DNA of 64,000 nucleotides, taken from contig JAWCLZ010000006.1 of NCBI GenBank assembly GCA_038850275.1, positions 1-64,000 on the forward strand, given 5' to 3'. The notes under the pieces were generated by a model. That model did not search any database. It was given only the letters and a program-made list of their open reading frames with translations, and was not told the DNA's origin. This document shows, piece by piece, positions 1-8,771 of this stretch. Both the position numbers and the translations under genes were made by a program. The first letter of the stretch is position 1, and each line of letters opens with the position of its first letter. The DNA is from JAWCLZ01 sp038850275. Lineage in GTDB: Archaea; Halobacteriota; JAWCLZ01.

Positions 1-1120
1 CAAGTTTCTCGGAGATAAAACCATCCGCGTCTACTTCAATGTTAAGTGAAGCTGGCACGCTAGGCACTATTGCATTAGCAAGCACTACCATGTCCACGTC
101 CATTGATTTAACTTCACTTGAGCTTGTATCCTCATAGATGATTCGCAGTTTATCTCCAATTTGCTCAATACACGCTGGCTTGCTCCTAATAAACTCAACT
201 TCGAATTCCTCTTTTGCACGCCTATAGAATTCCTCCTGTCCTTTTCCATGAGCGCGCATATCCATGTAGAATATTGTACATTTAGTCTCCGGCTCGTGCT
301 CTTTGGTTAAAATTGCTTCTTTCACTGCATATACACAGCAGAAGCGCGAGCAGTATTTCTTGTGCTTGCTATCCCTACTTCCCACGCATTGAATGAATGC
401 AATGTGCTTAGGATGCTTGCCATCCTGCCTCAAAATAGTTCCCTCAGTTGGCCCAGCTGCGTTGAGAAGCCGCTCATATTCCAGGCCTGTTAATACATTT
501 TCCAACACCCCATAGCCATAATTGCGCAGCACCGAGGGATCATACATGTCAAATCCAGTGGCCACGATTATAGCCCCCACATTTAACTCCACTATCTCAT
601 CCTGCATTGCGAAATTAATTGCCATGCGGTCTCCGCATGCTTCCACGCATTTGAAGCATTTGATGCAGTGCTTCGTATCAATAGTATATACATTTGGCAC
701 CGCTTGTGGAAATGGTACATATATTGCCTTTCGCGATTTGGTATTAGCATCATATTCATTGGGCACTTCCACTGGACACGCTTGAGCACACTCACCGCAA
801 CCAGTGCATTTGGCTTTATCAACATATCGAGATTTCTTAATTACCTCGACCTTAAAATCCCCGAGTTTGCCTTTAACCCGCTTCACCTCAGCATAGCTCA
901 GCAATTCTATATTGGGATGCCTCGCGACCTCAACCATCCTCGGTGCTTCAATGCACATTGAGCAATCTAGCGTGGGCATGGTTTTATCAAGCTGAGCCAT
1001 TCTCCCGCCTATGCTGGGGAGCTTCTCAACTAAATAAACTTTATAGCCGATGTCCGCTAGATCTAAAGAGGCAACCATTCCAGCGATGCCTCCGCCTATA
1101 ACTAATACCGATCCCCTCAT
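1..1120 (-). CDS. hdrA: HdrA-like FAD/iron-sulfur subunit, 3' end outside the window
   Basis: Heterodisulfide-reductase subunit A-like flavoprotein, the electron-bifurcating or electron-distributing core of cytosolic Hdr complexes. It begins at an ATG whose first bases overlap the stop of the HdrCB gene (ATGA), so translation is coupled. The protein opens directly with the FAD fold (VIGGGIAGM, residues 6-14) and the HdrA signature GGRMAQLDKTMPTLDCSMC, then two [4Fe-4S] motifs (CTGCGECAQACP, CIKCFKCVEACG). It therefore lacks the roughly 175-residue N-terminal domain present in the other HdrA of this window. About 373 residues are visible; the C-terminus lies beyond base 1. The family assignment is firm. 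The exact partner complex is inferred from the neighbouring AOR-like, ferredoxin and HdrCB genes. Confidence 0.93.
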   Translation of the reverse strand, partial: MRGSVLVIGGGIAGMVASLDLADIGYKVYLVEKLPSIGGRMAQLDKTMPTLDCSMCIEAPRMVEVARHPNIELLSYAEVKRVKGKLGDFKVEVIKKSRYVDKAKCTGCGECAQACPVEVPNEYDANTKSRKAIYVPFPQAVPNVYTIDTKHCIKCFKCVEACGDRMAINFAMQDEIVELNVGAIIVATGFDMYDPSVLRNYGYGVLENVLTGLEYERLLNAAGPTEGTILRQDGKHPKHIAFIQCVGSRDSKHKKYCSRFCCVYAVKEAILTKEHEPETKCTIFYMDMRAHGKGQEEFYRRAKEEFEVEFIRSKPACIEQIGDKLRIIYEDTSSSEVKSMDVDMVVLANAIVPSVPASLNIEVDADGFISEKL

Positions 1121-2259
1121 TTCATCTGCCTCCCTACTAGTGTAACTATATCTTTAACTTTGATATTATGCTGCACTGGTATTTTTTGCTCCTCGCAGAT
1201 TGAACAAGAGAAATGAATCAAGCAATGGGGGCAAGCAGTAACCAATGTTTGCGCGCCTGTTTCTCTCGCTTCCTTCAAGCGCTGCTCCCTATATACCTTG
1301 GTCTCAGGCTCGCAGCTAAGCCAAGCACTTATGCCGCAGCATCCGGCTTTTTCCCTTATGTTCTTCATCTCCACAAATTTACCAAGCCTCTCCATTATAA
1401 TCCTGGGAGTATCATAAACCCCGCAGTGCCTGCCAAGGCGACATGGATCTTGATAAGTGAGTACTTCGCTAGATCTAGCGACCTCGATTTTACCGCTATT
1501 TATGCCCTCTATTATGACCTCAGTTATATGTTTAACTTTTATGTCAAAGCCTTTTATTACCCTTGGGTAATCTAGAAGGAAAGTTCGATAGCATTCCGGG
1601 CAAAATGTGATTATCTCTTTAACTCCACGTTCCTTGAATACCTTTGTATTTGCATTTGCAAATTCCACGAAAGTTTTATAATCACCAGCCCAGAATACAT
1701 CGTGCCCGCAGCACCTTTCATCCGCGAAGATTTGATAGTTTATATTCAACTTGTCCAAGATTTTGACACTGCTTCTCACCATTTCCTTTGCATCGAAGTT
1801 CAAATCCATGAAGAACATCTCATAGAGGGGGATGCAGCTCACGAAAAAAAGCTTGTCCCCTTTTTTATTCAAATCAATTCCTGTTTCCTCAAACCACTTT
1901 GTTCTATCAAGAGCCTTGGCTCTCGCCATTATCCTATGCATAGAATGAAAGATGCCCTTATGGGCATAGGGTATATCAACTGCTTGAGTTCTAGCGCTTC
2001 TAACCACTTCTTGGATATTTATACCCTGGGGGCATAGCACTGTGCACTGGCCACAGGTTAAGCAATACCAGAGATATGGGAGTACTAAGTCTTTTAAGCC
2101 ATAGTTAATCATCCCCATCATAACATGGGGCTTGAACTCATACTTAGTTTCCCTAGCAACTGGGCAAACTGCAGTGCATTCAGCACATTTAAAGCACATC
2201 TTTGCTTGATCCCCGCCTGGTATTGCGGAGATCTTTTTAATAAATTCCCTAGAGATCAA
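1117..2259 (-). CDS. HdrC-HdrB fusion (HdrD-like) iron-sulfur protein
   Basis: A 380-residue protein joining an HdrC-type ferredoxin domain and an HdrB-type catalytic domain, as in HdrD and in BamD-like proteins. The N-terminal part has two [4Fe-4S] motifs (CFKCAECTAVCP at residues 22-32 and CLTCGQCTVLCP near 67-77). The rest holds two complete CCG motifs, each with a cysteine, a CCG triplet and a later CxxC (ERCCG with CPEC; AGCCG with CPHC). In the family these bind non-cubane [4Fe-4S] clusters and act on disulfides or other two-electron acceptors. The start lies 2 bp after the ferredoxin stop and the end overlaps hdrA by the ATGA. All cluster ligands are present, so it is probably functional; the substrate is unknown. 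Confidence 0.9.
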   Translation of the reverse strand: MISREFIKKISAIPGGDQAKMCFKCAECTAVCPVARETKYEFKPHVMMGMINYGLKDLVLPYLWYCLTCGQCTVLCPQGINIQEVVRSARTQAVDIPYAHKGIFHSMHRIMARAKALDRTKWFEETGIDLNKKGDKLFFVSCIPLYEMFFMDLNFDAKEMVRSSVKILDKLNINYQIFADERCCGHDVFWAGDYKTFVEFANANTKVFKERGVKEIITFCPECYRTFLLDYPRVIKGFDIKVKHITEVIIEGINSGKIEVARSSEVLTYQDPCRLGRHCGVYDTPRIIMERLGKFVEMKNIREKAGCCGISAWLSCEPETKVYREQRLKEARETGAQTLVTACPHCLIHFSCSICEEQKIPVQHNIKVKDIVTLVGRQMK

Positions 2260-2261
2260 TG

Positions 2262-2720
2262 CTAAACACCCTTTATAGCGCTAAGTGCGGATTGAATCTT
2301 CTGCGCAAGCTCTTCCTCATTAACATAATCAATTGCTTTAGTCGGGCAGAATTCCAAGCAAACTGGCTTGCCCTCGCATAGATCGCAGGCAAATGCTTTC
2401 TTTCTGTCAAGATGCATGGACATGGCTCCATATTCACAAGCCTCAACGCACCATCCGCAGCCATCGCATTTATCCTCATCTATTTTTATAACCAAAGTTT
2501 TTTCATCCTGAGTAATTGCTCTTCTAGGGCACTTCAGCAAGCAGGGTGCTGGTTTGCAAAATCTACATGCTTGAGCGCTTGTCAGCGGAGGTATGCTAAC
2601 TGCTTTAATTCGCGCCTTTTTGGGATTGAAAACATTTTCCTTTTTATAGGAGCAGATAAGCTCGCAAGTGTGGCAGCCAATGCAAAGTGCTGGATCTGCA
2701 GCTAAAAATTTAGTCCCCAT
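2262..2720 (-). CDS. Four-cluster ferredoxin (HycB/DmsB-type electron transfer subunit)
   Basis: About 152 residues with four [4Fe-4S] motifs in the order usual for HycB/DmsB-type subunits: CIGCHTCELIC, CRFCKPAPCLLKCP, CDGCGWCVEACEYGA and CDLCEGKPVCLEFCP. Such proteins carry electrons between a pterin or AOR-type subunit and a partner. The ATG at 2720 is chosen because AGGTGAT lies just upstream. A GTG at 2729 overlapping the stop of the AOR-like gene is the alternative. It is coupled to the AOR-like gene upstream and the HdrCB fusion downstream, matching the order AOR-ferredoxin-HdrB-HdrA seen in BamBCDE-type clusters. Confidence 0.88.
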   Translation of the reverse strand: MGTKFLAADPALCIGCHTCELICSYKKENVFNPKKARIKAVSIPPLTSAQACRFCKPAPCLLKCPRRAITQDEKTLVIKIDEDKCDGCGWCVEACEYGAMSMHLDRKKAFACDLCEGKPVCLEFCPTKAIDYVNEEELAQKIQSALSAIKGV

Positions 2721-2725
2721 AATTA

Positions 2726-3784
2726 TCACCTTTCCACGGGCAGCGTTTCCCCAGTTACAAGTTTATATAGCTTTGCCAGCTCTATTTCATCGTAGGGTGC
2801 GCGCTTGCATATGATTAGAGAATTGAGTAATTTATCAAGCTTCCCAACCAATGGTTTCACTGATTTTACACCAGCTACTTTTTCCACCCTCTCCGCTTCT
2901 GACTTAACTGCGAGGCTCTTTATAAATTCATTGAGTTTCTTAGCTTTCACTGCTTTTGCGAGAGCACCAGTATAAATCGGATTAAGTCCAAGTCGCTTGC
3001 ATAAAGCAATTGCTTCCACAACTTCTTCTGCTTTATAGCCGTTGAATGCTTCAGCCTCCTCTGGAAATATAGCTGTCATCACTCCATTTGCTTGGAATAC
3101 CTCTCGGCATGCAATATTGCATTGATAGCAAGAGCGATTCTTCGGGAGTTTTTTGGCAATTAAATCTTTTCTAATTTTACTCGGCACTTCTTTCTTTAAA
3201 ATAGCCTTTATCAATTCATCTGGATGGGCTACTTTAACATCCTTCGATCCCCTAACAATAACTGCTTTCAAAAGTTTAGCACCCATGGCATAGCCAAGTC
3301 CACTTGCATCAAGCTGGTCATCGCAGTAGATGCTTGCAAATTTAACCTGATGCTCCCCCGCTGGACCTATAACTGCTACCCCAATTGTTGAATCATTGGC
3401 ATCCTTCAAAATCTGCTCAACTGTCTCACAGCAATCAAGACCCCAGAGTTTATCCGCGCGCTCGATATCCACGCCATCATCATCTATCCAAAGGGCAACT
3501 GGTCTCTCAGCTCTACCGCTAATTACAATGGCATCTAAGCCCACTAGCCTCATTTGTATACCAAAATTCCCAGGGAAGTAATCCTCTCCATTTATAGAGA
3601 AAACACCTACCACGCTTCCCGCAGGTACCAAGGTTCCTGAGAAAACTCCTGTTGCAAATATCAATGAATCTGGCTTCAATAATTTCGATGCCAATGCAGC
3701 GCCACCTATTCCTTCGATTTTCTCCACTTTTATACTTAAGCTATTCTTGGTCAAATTAGCATAGAGCACCTTTTTTTCAATCAT
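2726..3784 (-). CDS. Shortened aldehyde:ferredoxin oxidoreductase-like protein
   Basis: A 352-residue protein related to tungsten aldehyde:ferredoxin oxidoreductases, which are normally about 600 residues. The N-terminal AOR domain is recognisable (GLDAIVISGRAERPVALW near residues 95-112; IGPAGEHQVKFASIYCDD), as is the cluster motif CYQCNIAC (CxxCxxxC, about residue 220). A C-terminal LIICK segment probably supplies the fourth cysteine. Between these, the long AOR segment containing the conserved aspartate/histidine pterin and substrate pocket is missing. The glycine-arginine pterin-binding loops of the N-terminal domain also look altered. Start: ATG at 3784 preceded by GGGAG, rather than the TTG at 3811. 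First gene of the Hdr operon. Homology is clear; enzymatic activity is doubtful. Confidence 0.82.
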   Translation of the reverse strand: MIEKKVLYANLTKNSLSIKVEKIEGIGGAALASKLLKPDSLIFATGVFSGTLVPAGSVVGVFSINGEDYFPGNFGIQMRLVGLDAIVISGRAERPVALWIDDDGVDIERADKLWGLDCCETVEQILKDANDSTIGVAVIGPAGEHQVKFASIYCDDQLDASGLGYAMGAKLLKAVIVRGSKDVKVAHPDELIKAILKKEVPSKIRKDLIAKKLPKNRSCYQCNIACREVFQANGVMTAIFPEEAEAFNGYKAEEVVEAIALCKRLGLNPIYTGALAKAVKAKKLNEFIKSLAVKSEAERVEKVAGVKSVKPLVGKLDKLLNSLIICKRAPYDEIELAKLYKLVTGETLPVER

Positions 3785-3951
3785 CAATGAACGCTCCCAA
3801 GTTTTTATCAATTAACCACAACACTTATACAATTTTCTCTTTGAATCGATTTATTCCTAGCTTAATTAAGGCTTGCTATTTGAAAAAAATCAATCAATTT
3901 ATATGCATGTATATCAAGATCAATGGCTAATCAATAGATTCTGGTGTTGGC
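3785..3951. promoter_or_regulatory. Divergent promoter region between two redox operons
   Basis: AT-rich 167-bp region between the minus-strand AOR/Hdr operon and the plus-strand polyferredoxin/HdrA operon. A TATA-like TTTATATG at about 3898-3905 is correctly placed, roughly 50 bp ahead of the ATG at 3952, for the plus-strand unit. The shared region makes joint control of both operons possible, but no clear operator palindrome is visible. Confidence 0.5.
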
Positions 3952-4992
3952 ATGAGAGGAAAGCCCATTAGACTCGTTAAAGACGAGCAGCAAATAATTA
4001 AGCGAAAGATGTATTTCCGCTCGCATGAGGTAATTCATAATTTACTTAAATGTCAGGGCTGCGAGATATGTAAAACTTCCTGTCCAGAAGAGGCAATTAG
4101 TATCAGTGGCGCGGAGATCAAGGATGGAAAACTGATTAAGAAAAATAAAGCAGTTTTCGATGAAAATAAATGCACCTTCTGCGGTGTTTGCTCCCAGGTT
4201 TGCCCATATCACGCGATTGAATTCAAAATTGACGGCAAGCCCTCTCCACCTGTGCTGCAGGAGGATTTCCCTAAGCTTATTCGAGAAGTCTATATAAATC
4301 AAGAGAAATGCGATCCCCGCTGCACCCTTTGCCAAGAGACATGCAAATTCGAAGCCTTGAAGTATGAAGATGGAAAAGGTGAAATTGAAATTTTAGATGT
4401 ACAAATTAATGATGAACTCTGCAATTTATGCCGAAAATGCGAAGCTCCAGGCGTAGAAATCGCAGATAAAGTTTACATAAACTATGATAAATTCACCGAT
4501 GAAACCCTAAAAGCTCTGGAAAAATGCCCAGAAGGCGCGATTTCGATCAATAAAGAGAAGCGAAAAGAAAGGCTGATTAAAGTAGATCTAGACAAATGCG
4601 TTACCTGCGGTTGGTGCGAAGGTGTTTGTCCAAATGGTGTGCTTGCGGTTACCACGCCTTTCGAAGGCACCTTAAGCATAGACACAGCTAAGTGCCCAGA
4701 GGCTTGCATAGTTTGCATGGAAGCATGTCCCTGCGGCGCACTACATGGTTCTCCCTTGGTTTATCGAACTGAATACTGCATATTATGTGGCGCGTGTAAA
4801 AATGCATGCCCAAATGGCGCTATTGCGATAACTAGAGAAAGAATTCGGCATACTAAAGCACACTCAGGCACTTGGTTTAGAGCTTTAAGCAATTTAACAA
4901 GCACTAGAGCTTATGCCAAGGAATTGCAAGCAGAAGGCTATAATAGAACGATAAATACATTATTAAAAATAAGGGGTAGTGGTGGTAAGTGA
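3952..4992 (+). CDS. Polyferredoxin
   Basis: A 346-residue soluble cysteine-rich protein with about six or seven ferredoxin-like motifs. They include CQGCEICKTSCP, CTFCGVCSQVCP, CDPRCTLCQETC, CVTCGWCEGVCP, CPEACIVCMEACP and CILCGACKNACP, and a partial CNLCRKC. It has no signal peptide or membrane segment, so it is likely a cytosolic multi-cluster electron wire comparable with MvhB-type polyferredoxins, although the motif spacing is irregular. Its stop overlaps the GTG of the following HdrA-MvhD gene by 4 bp, so the two are co-translated. It probably feeds or drains electrons from that HdrA. Confidence 0.88.
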   Translation: MRGKPIRLVKDEQQIIKRKMYFRSHEVIHNLLKCQGCEICKTSCPEEAISISGAEIKDGKLIKKNKAVFDENKCTFCGVCSQVCPYHAIEFKIDGKPSPPVLQEDFPKLIREVYINQEKCDPRCTLCQETCKFEALKYEDGKGEIEILDVQINDELCNLCRKCEAPGVEIADKVYINYDKFTDETLKALEKCPEGAISINKEKRKERLIKVDLDKCVTCGWCEGVCPNGVLAVTTPFEGTLSIDTAKCPEACIVCMEACPCGALHGSPLVYRTEYCILCGACKNACPNGAIAITRERIRHTKAHSGTWFRALSNLTSTRAYAKELQAEGYNRTINTLLKIRGSGGK

Positions 4993-7751
4993 CTGAAGTT
5001 AAAGCTGAGGCTGAGGCTAAGGCTAAGGGGAAGGAAAAGGAAAAAGTCGCCGGCATTGGGCCAGGTGGCATAGAGATCACTGAACCTAGAATAGGGGTAT
5101 TCCCCTGCTACTGCGGCTCCAATATAGCTGGCACAGTTGATGTGGAAGCAGTCGCTGCCTATGCAAGAACCCTCCCAGATGTAGTATGGGTTCAGACCAA
5201 TAAATATACTTGTGCGGATGTTGGTCAAGCGGAGATTCGAAATGCAATCAAGCAGCATAACTTGAATCGCGTGGTAGTAGCATCTTGCTCGCCTAGAATG
5301 CATGAGCCAACATTTAGGAGATGCGTCCAAGATGCAGGATTGAATCCATTTCTCTTTGAAATGGCAAATATTAGAGAATTCTGCTCCTGGATTCACTATG
5401 CCAATAAAGAGGAGGCAACTGAGAAGGCGAAGGATTACGTTAGAATGGCAGTTGCAAAGGCAAGGTATCTTCAACCCCTAGAGCCATTCTATGTACCAAT
5501 CACCAAGAAAGCACTCGTTATAGGAGGGGGAGTCGCAGGTATACACGCTGCACTTGACATCGCGGATCACGGTTTTAAGGTGTACTTGGTGGAGAAGGAA
5601 CCATCAATTGGCGGCAGAATGGCTCAGTTGGATAAAACCTTCCCAACCCTAGATTGCTCCATCTGCATAGAAGGACCTAAAATGGTCGAAGTGGGGCGGC
5701 ACCCTAACATTGAATTGCTGGCTTATTCTGAGGTTAAAAAAGTCAGCGGCTTCATAGGCAACTTCAAAGTACAGGTGCTTAAAAAAGCCAAATATGTAAG
5801 GAAAGAAAAATGCACCGGCTGCGGTGACTGCGCAAAAGCTTGCCCAGTGGAAGTGCCCAATGAATATGATGTAAACCTCGGCCCGAGGAAAGCCATATAT
5901 ATACCTCTACCGCAGGCTGTTCCAAATACCTATACCATTGACTTGAAGCACTGCATCAAGTGCTTCAAATGCGTGGAAGCATGCGGAGACCGCATGGCAA
6001 TTGACTTCACCATGCAGGATGAAATCATTGAGCTCGAGGTTGGCACAATCGTGGTTGCCACTGGCTATTCGATGTGGGATGCCACTCAGAAAAAAGAATA
6101 TGGCTATGGTAGATATGAAAATGTCCTTACCTCGCTTGAGCTCGAGCGATTGATCTGCGCTTCAGGACCGCTTGAGGGGCATGTGGTTAGAGCTTCAGAT
6201 GGAAAAGAGCCCAAGAAAGTGGCATTCATAACCTGCGTTGGAAGCAGGGAAATGGATCCCAAGGGCATAGCCAAGCCATATTGCAGTAACTTCTGCTGCA
6301 TGTTCACCTTAAAACTAGCAAATCTCTGGAAAGACCACTGGCCGGATGCTGAAATATATATAATTTATATGGATATGAGAACCATCTTCAAGGGCTTCGA
6401 GGACTTCTATATCAAAGCACGTGATCAAGGTATAACCTTCATTCGAGGAAGGCCTTCTGAGATAATCGAGCTTCCAAATAAGAACTTGTTAATAAAGGTA
6501 TTTGATACTTTCATAAATCAGCCCGTGGAACTAGAAGTTGAAATGGTTGTGCTAGCGGAGGCAAGCGTTCCTAATCCCGATTCAAAAGAGCTCGCTGCCA
6601 TCTTAAATGTACCTACGGATGAGCATGGATTCTTCATAGAATCACATCCTAAGTTAAAGCCAATTGACTTTGCCACAGATGGAATATTCTTAGCTGGCTG
6701 CTGCCAGGGCTTGAAAGATATTCCCTATAGCGTGTCGCAAGCTCATGGTGCTGCATCTAGGGCAACAAGAGTTATGTCTCAAGATAAATGGAAGATCGAT
6801 CCCATAGTCGCAGTTGTCGACGATAAACTCTGCATAGGCTGCGGTATGTGCGTTGAGAGATGTGCATATAAAGCAATATCCCTAATAGAAGTCCCAGGGA
6901 GGGAGAAAAAGCTCGCGAAGATCAATCCAGCTCAATGCCACGGCTGTGGCACTTGCGTGGCTGATTGTCCCAGCAATGCAATGCAGCAAATGCACTTTAC
7001 TGATGCTCAAATCATGGCTCAAATTAGAGAAGCAACTGCTCGCAATCCAGAGCAAATTATAGTTGCTATGATCTGCAACTGGTGTACTTATGGCGCAGCT
7101 GACTTAGCAGGGGTAAGTAGAATTCAACAGCCTACTTCTGCTAGGGTAATAAGGGTAATGTGCTCAGGGAGAGTTGATAGAGACTTCATTTATGAAGCCT
7201 TCAGGCGAGGAGCTGGGGCTTTCTTCATGGGTGGGTGTGAAATTGGCACTTGTCACTATGTATCAGGGAACAAGATCTCAGGGCCTAGGTTCGACAAGGT
7301 CAAAGAGGAGTTGGTGAAGCAAGGCTTAACACCTGAGAGAATGCAGAGGCGTTGGATCTCAGCTGCAATGAGCACTGTCTATGCTAATACCATTAAAGAA
7401 CTAGATAGGGTTATAAAGGAACTAGGCGTGGAGAGGATTAGAGCTGAGAATGAAAAATTAAGGCCATATCTAGAGAAGAGACTTGGACTCGTGCCCAAAG
7501 AAGTGCCTCCGCCGGTTGAAAAATTCTTCCCAGCTAAGGGCATCATTGAATCGCTGGAGAAACTGGGACTAGCCCTTGAAATTTCAGATGGCAAGCTAAA
7601 GATCGTGCCGCTTGCAGAGGCAAAAGCTAAGTATGATCGAGATCAAGTTCCAATGAAGGAATTCCTAGCGCTTTTAAAACCAGCTGGACTTGGTATTACC
7701 AAAAAACCTGATGGCACAGTTGAAGTTGTAAAACTAGCTGTGAAGAAATAA
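4989..7751 (+). CDS. hdrA: HdrA-MvhD fusion protein
   Basis: A 920-residue protein. Residues 1-25 are a Lys/Ala/Glu-rich charged leader. Residues 35-170 form the HdrA N-terminal domain (CYCGSNIAG, SCSPRMHEPTF). The FAD fold starts near 176 (VIGGGVAGIHAALDIAD) with GGRMAQLDKTFPTLDC. Ferredoxin motifs follow near 275 (CTGCGDCAKACP) and 321 (CIKCFKCVEACG), then two more near 614 and 650 (CIGCGMCVERC, CHGCGTCVADCP). An MvhD domain follows from about 693 (ICNWCTYGAADLAG, MCSGRVD, GCEIGTCHY). The last 120 residues are an uncharacterised tail. MvhD normally passes electrons from hydrogenase or another donor to HdrA; here it is built in. The GTG start overlaps the polyferredoxin stop. No hydrogenase genes lie nearby. 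Confidence 0.93.
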   Translation: MTEVKAEAEAKAKGKEKEKVAGIGPGGIEITEPRIGVFPCYCGSNIAGTVDVEAVAAYARTLPDVVWVQTNKYTCADVGQAEIRNAIKQHNLNRVVVASCSPRMHEPTFRRCVQDAGLNPFLFEMANIREFCSWIHYANKEEATEKAKDYVRMAVAKARYLQPLEPFYVPITKKALVIGGGVAGIHAALDIADHGFKVYLVEKEPSIGGRMAQLDKTFPTLDCSICIEGPKMVEVGRHPNIELLAYSEVKKVSGFIGNFKVQVLKKAKYVRKEKCTGCGDCAKACPVEVPNEYDVNLGPRKAIYIPLPQAVPNTYTIDLKHCIKCFKCVEACGDRMAIDFTMQDEIIELEVGTIVVATGYSMWDATQKKEYGYGRYENVLTSLELERLICASGPLEGHVVRASDGKEPKKVAFITCVGSREMDPKGIAKPYCSNFCCMFTLKLANLWKDHWPDAEIYIIYMDMRTIFKGFEDFYIKARDQGITFIRGRPSEIIELPNKNLLIKVFDTFINQPVELEVEMVVLAEASVPNPDSKELAAILNVPTDEHGFFIESHPKLKPIDFATDGIFLAGCCQGLKDIPYSVSQAHGAASRATRVMSQDKWKIDPIVAVVDDKLCIGCGMCVERCAYKAISLIEVPGREKKLAKINPAQCHGCGTCVADCPSNAMQQMHFTDAQIMAQIREATARNPEQIIVAMICNWCTYGAADLAGVSRIQQPTSARVIRVMCSGRVDRDFIYEAFRRGAGAFFMGGCEIGTCHYVSGNKISGPRFDKVKEELVKQGLTPERMQRRWISAAMSTVYANTIKELDRVIKELGVERIRAENEKLRPYLEKRLGLVPKEVPPPVEKFFPAKGIIESLEKLGLALEISDGKLKIVPLAEAKAKYDRDQVPMKEFLALLKPAGLGITKKPDGTVEVVKLAVKK

Positions 7752-7776
7752 ATTTTAATTTTTTATCTTTTTTTAA
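7752..7776 (+). terminator. T-rich transcription terminator
   Basis: Immediately after the HdrA-MvhD stop lies a run of thymine-rich sequence with stretches of six and seven T. This is the usual archaeal intrinsic termination signal, with no hairpin needed. Confidence 0.5.
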
Positions 7777-7786
7777 TAAGCACTAG

Positions 7787-7794
7787 TTTATATA
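7787..7794 (+). promoter_or_regulatory. TATA box of nadM
   Basis: TTTATATA centred about 28 bp before the nadM ATG. At that distance transcription would start at or next to the start codon, so the mRNA is probably leaderless. No ribosome binding site is visible, which agrees. Confidence 0.6.
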
Positions 7795-7818
7795 CCAAGA
7801 AAATATATCTCATTAGAA

Positions 7819-8334
7819 ATGGTAACTCGAGCTCTATATTTAGGTCGCTTTCAACCATATCACCTAGGCCACCATACAGTTATAAAACAAATCGCTAGCG
7901 ATGCCACGGTTGATGAATTAATAATTGGAATTGGCAGTGCTCAAAAGAGCCATGAAATCAACGATCCCTTCACAGCTGGCGAGAGAGTGGTAATGGTTAC
8001 AAGAGCACTTAAGGAATTAAGAAAACCCTACTATGTGATTCCAATTCCAGATGTACGCAAGAATTCCATCTATGTTTCACACGTTCGATCTTTAGTGCCG
8101 CCATTTAAATGCATCTATTCCAATAATCCACTAGTTATCAGACTTTTCCAAGAATATGGCATAGAAGTGCGCAATCCCCCTCTTTTTGAACGCGATAAAT
8201 ACGAGGGTAGAGAAATTAGAAGGCGAATGTTAAACGATGAACCATGGGAGCACCTTGTGCCCGAGGAAGTAGTAAAAGTTATAGAGGAAGTAAGAGGTGT
8301 TGAGAGACTGAAAAGTGTAGCTGCTTCTGATTGA
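7819..8334 (+). CDS. nadM: Nicotinamide-nucleotide adenylyltransferase, archaeal type
   Basis: Transfers AMP from ATP to nicotinamide mononucleotide to form NAD. The 171-residue length is typical of archaeal NadM. The nucleotidyltransferase signature GRFQPYHLGHH lies at residues 9-19, and family segments IGSAQKSHEINDPFTAGER and YSNNPLVIRLFQEYG are present. The C-terminal KYEGREIRRRM region corresponds to the second ATP-binding loop. It is monocistronic or leads a short unit with the coiled-coil gene downstream. Confidence 0.95.
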   Translation: MVTRALYLGRFQPYHLGHHTVIKQIASDATVDELIIGIGSAQKSHEINDPFTAGERVVMVTRALKELRKPYYVIPIPDVRKNSIYVSHVRSLVPPFKCIYSNNPLVIRLFQEYGIEVRNPPLFERDKYEGREIRRRMLNDEPWEHLVPEEVVKVIEEVRGVERLKSVAASD

Positions 8335-8384
8335 TTAACTGTGAACACCGAGCATTAATAAATGTTCATAAAAAGTACTTAAAC

Positions 8385-8771
8385 ATGGAAGGAGAAGTTG
8401 AGAGGCGATTCATTACTCTCTTGAAAGAGAGAACCAGTGGGAAGATTGCTGAGGCAAAAGAAGGGCCTAAGATAGATATCCCGAATCTTGAAATTGATAA
8501 GAAGCTGTTAAGAATTAAAAAACTTGAGAGTGAACATCAAAGCAATATAGAGCAATACTTGAAAAGAATTCAAGAACTAGGTGAAAAAAGAGAGAAGCTT
8601 AAAAAAGCGATTGAAATTTTACTTGAGTTGAAGTTGAACTCGCCTGAGGAATATACTAAGCAGATCGATTCTTATTCAAGTGAAATTGAAAAATTAGGAG
8701 TTGAAATCGAGCGCGAGAGAATGTATTTAAATTACCTTCAGCAGCGCATTCTACCTTTAATCTCTATCTAG
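8385..8771 (+). CDS. Coiled-coil protein of unknown function
   Basis: A 128-residue, highly charged protein. From about residue 40 onward it is almost entirely predicted helix with heptad-like spacing of leucine and isoleucine, so a coiled coil. No enzyme motif is visible. The ATG at 8385 is preferred because a TATA-like TTAATAAA lies about 28 bp upstream, suggesting a leaderless transcript. An in-frame TTG at 8331 overlapping the nadM stop would add 18 residues. Its last 15 bp overlap the 3' end of the minus-strand RecA-fold gene, so the two transcripts converge. Confidence 0.65.
   Translation: MEGEVERRFITLLKERTSGKIAEAKEGPKIDIPNLEIDKKLLRIKKLESEHQSNIEQYLKRIQELGEKREKLKKAIEILLELKLNSPEEYTKQIDSYSSEIEKLGVEIERERMYLNYLQQRILPLISI

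Noticed and set aside
4938..5474. A 178-codon minus-strand open frame
   Set aside because: It lies wholly against the conserved start of the HdrA-MvhD gene and resembles no protein; it is a shadow frame.
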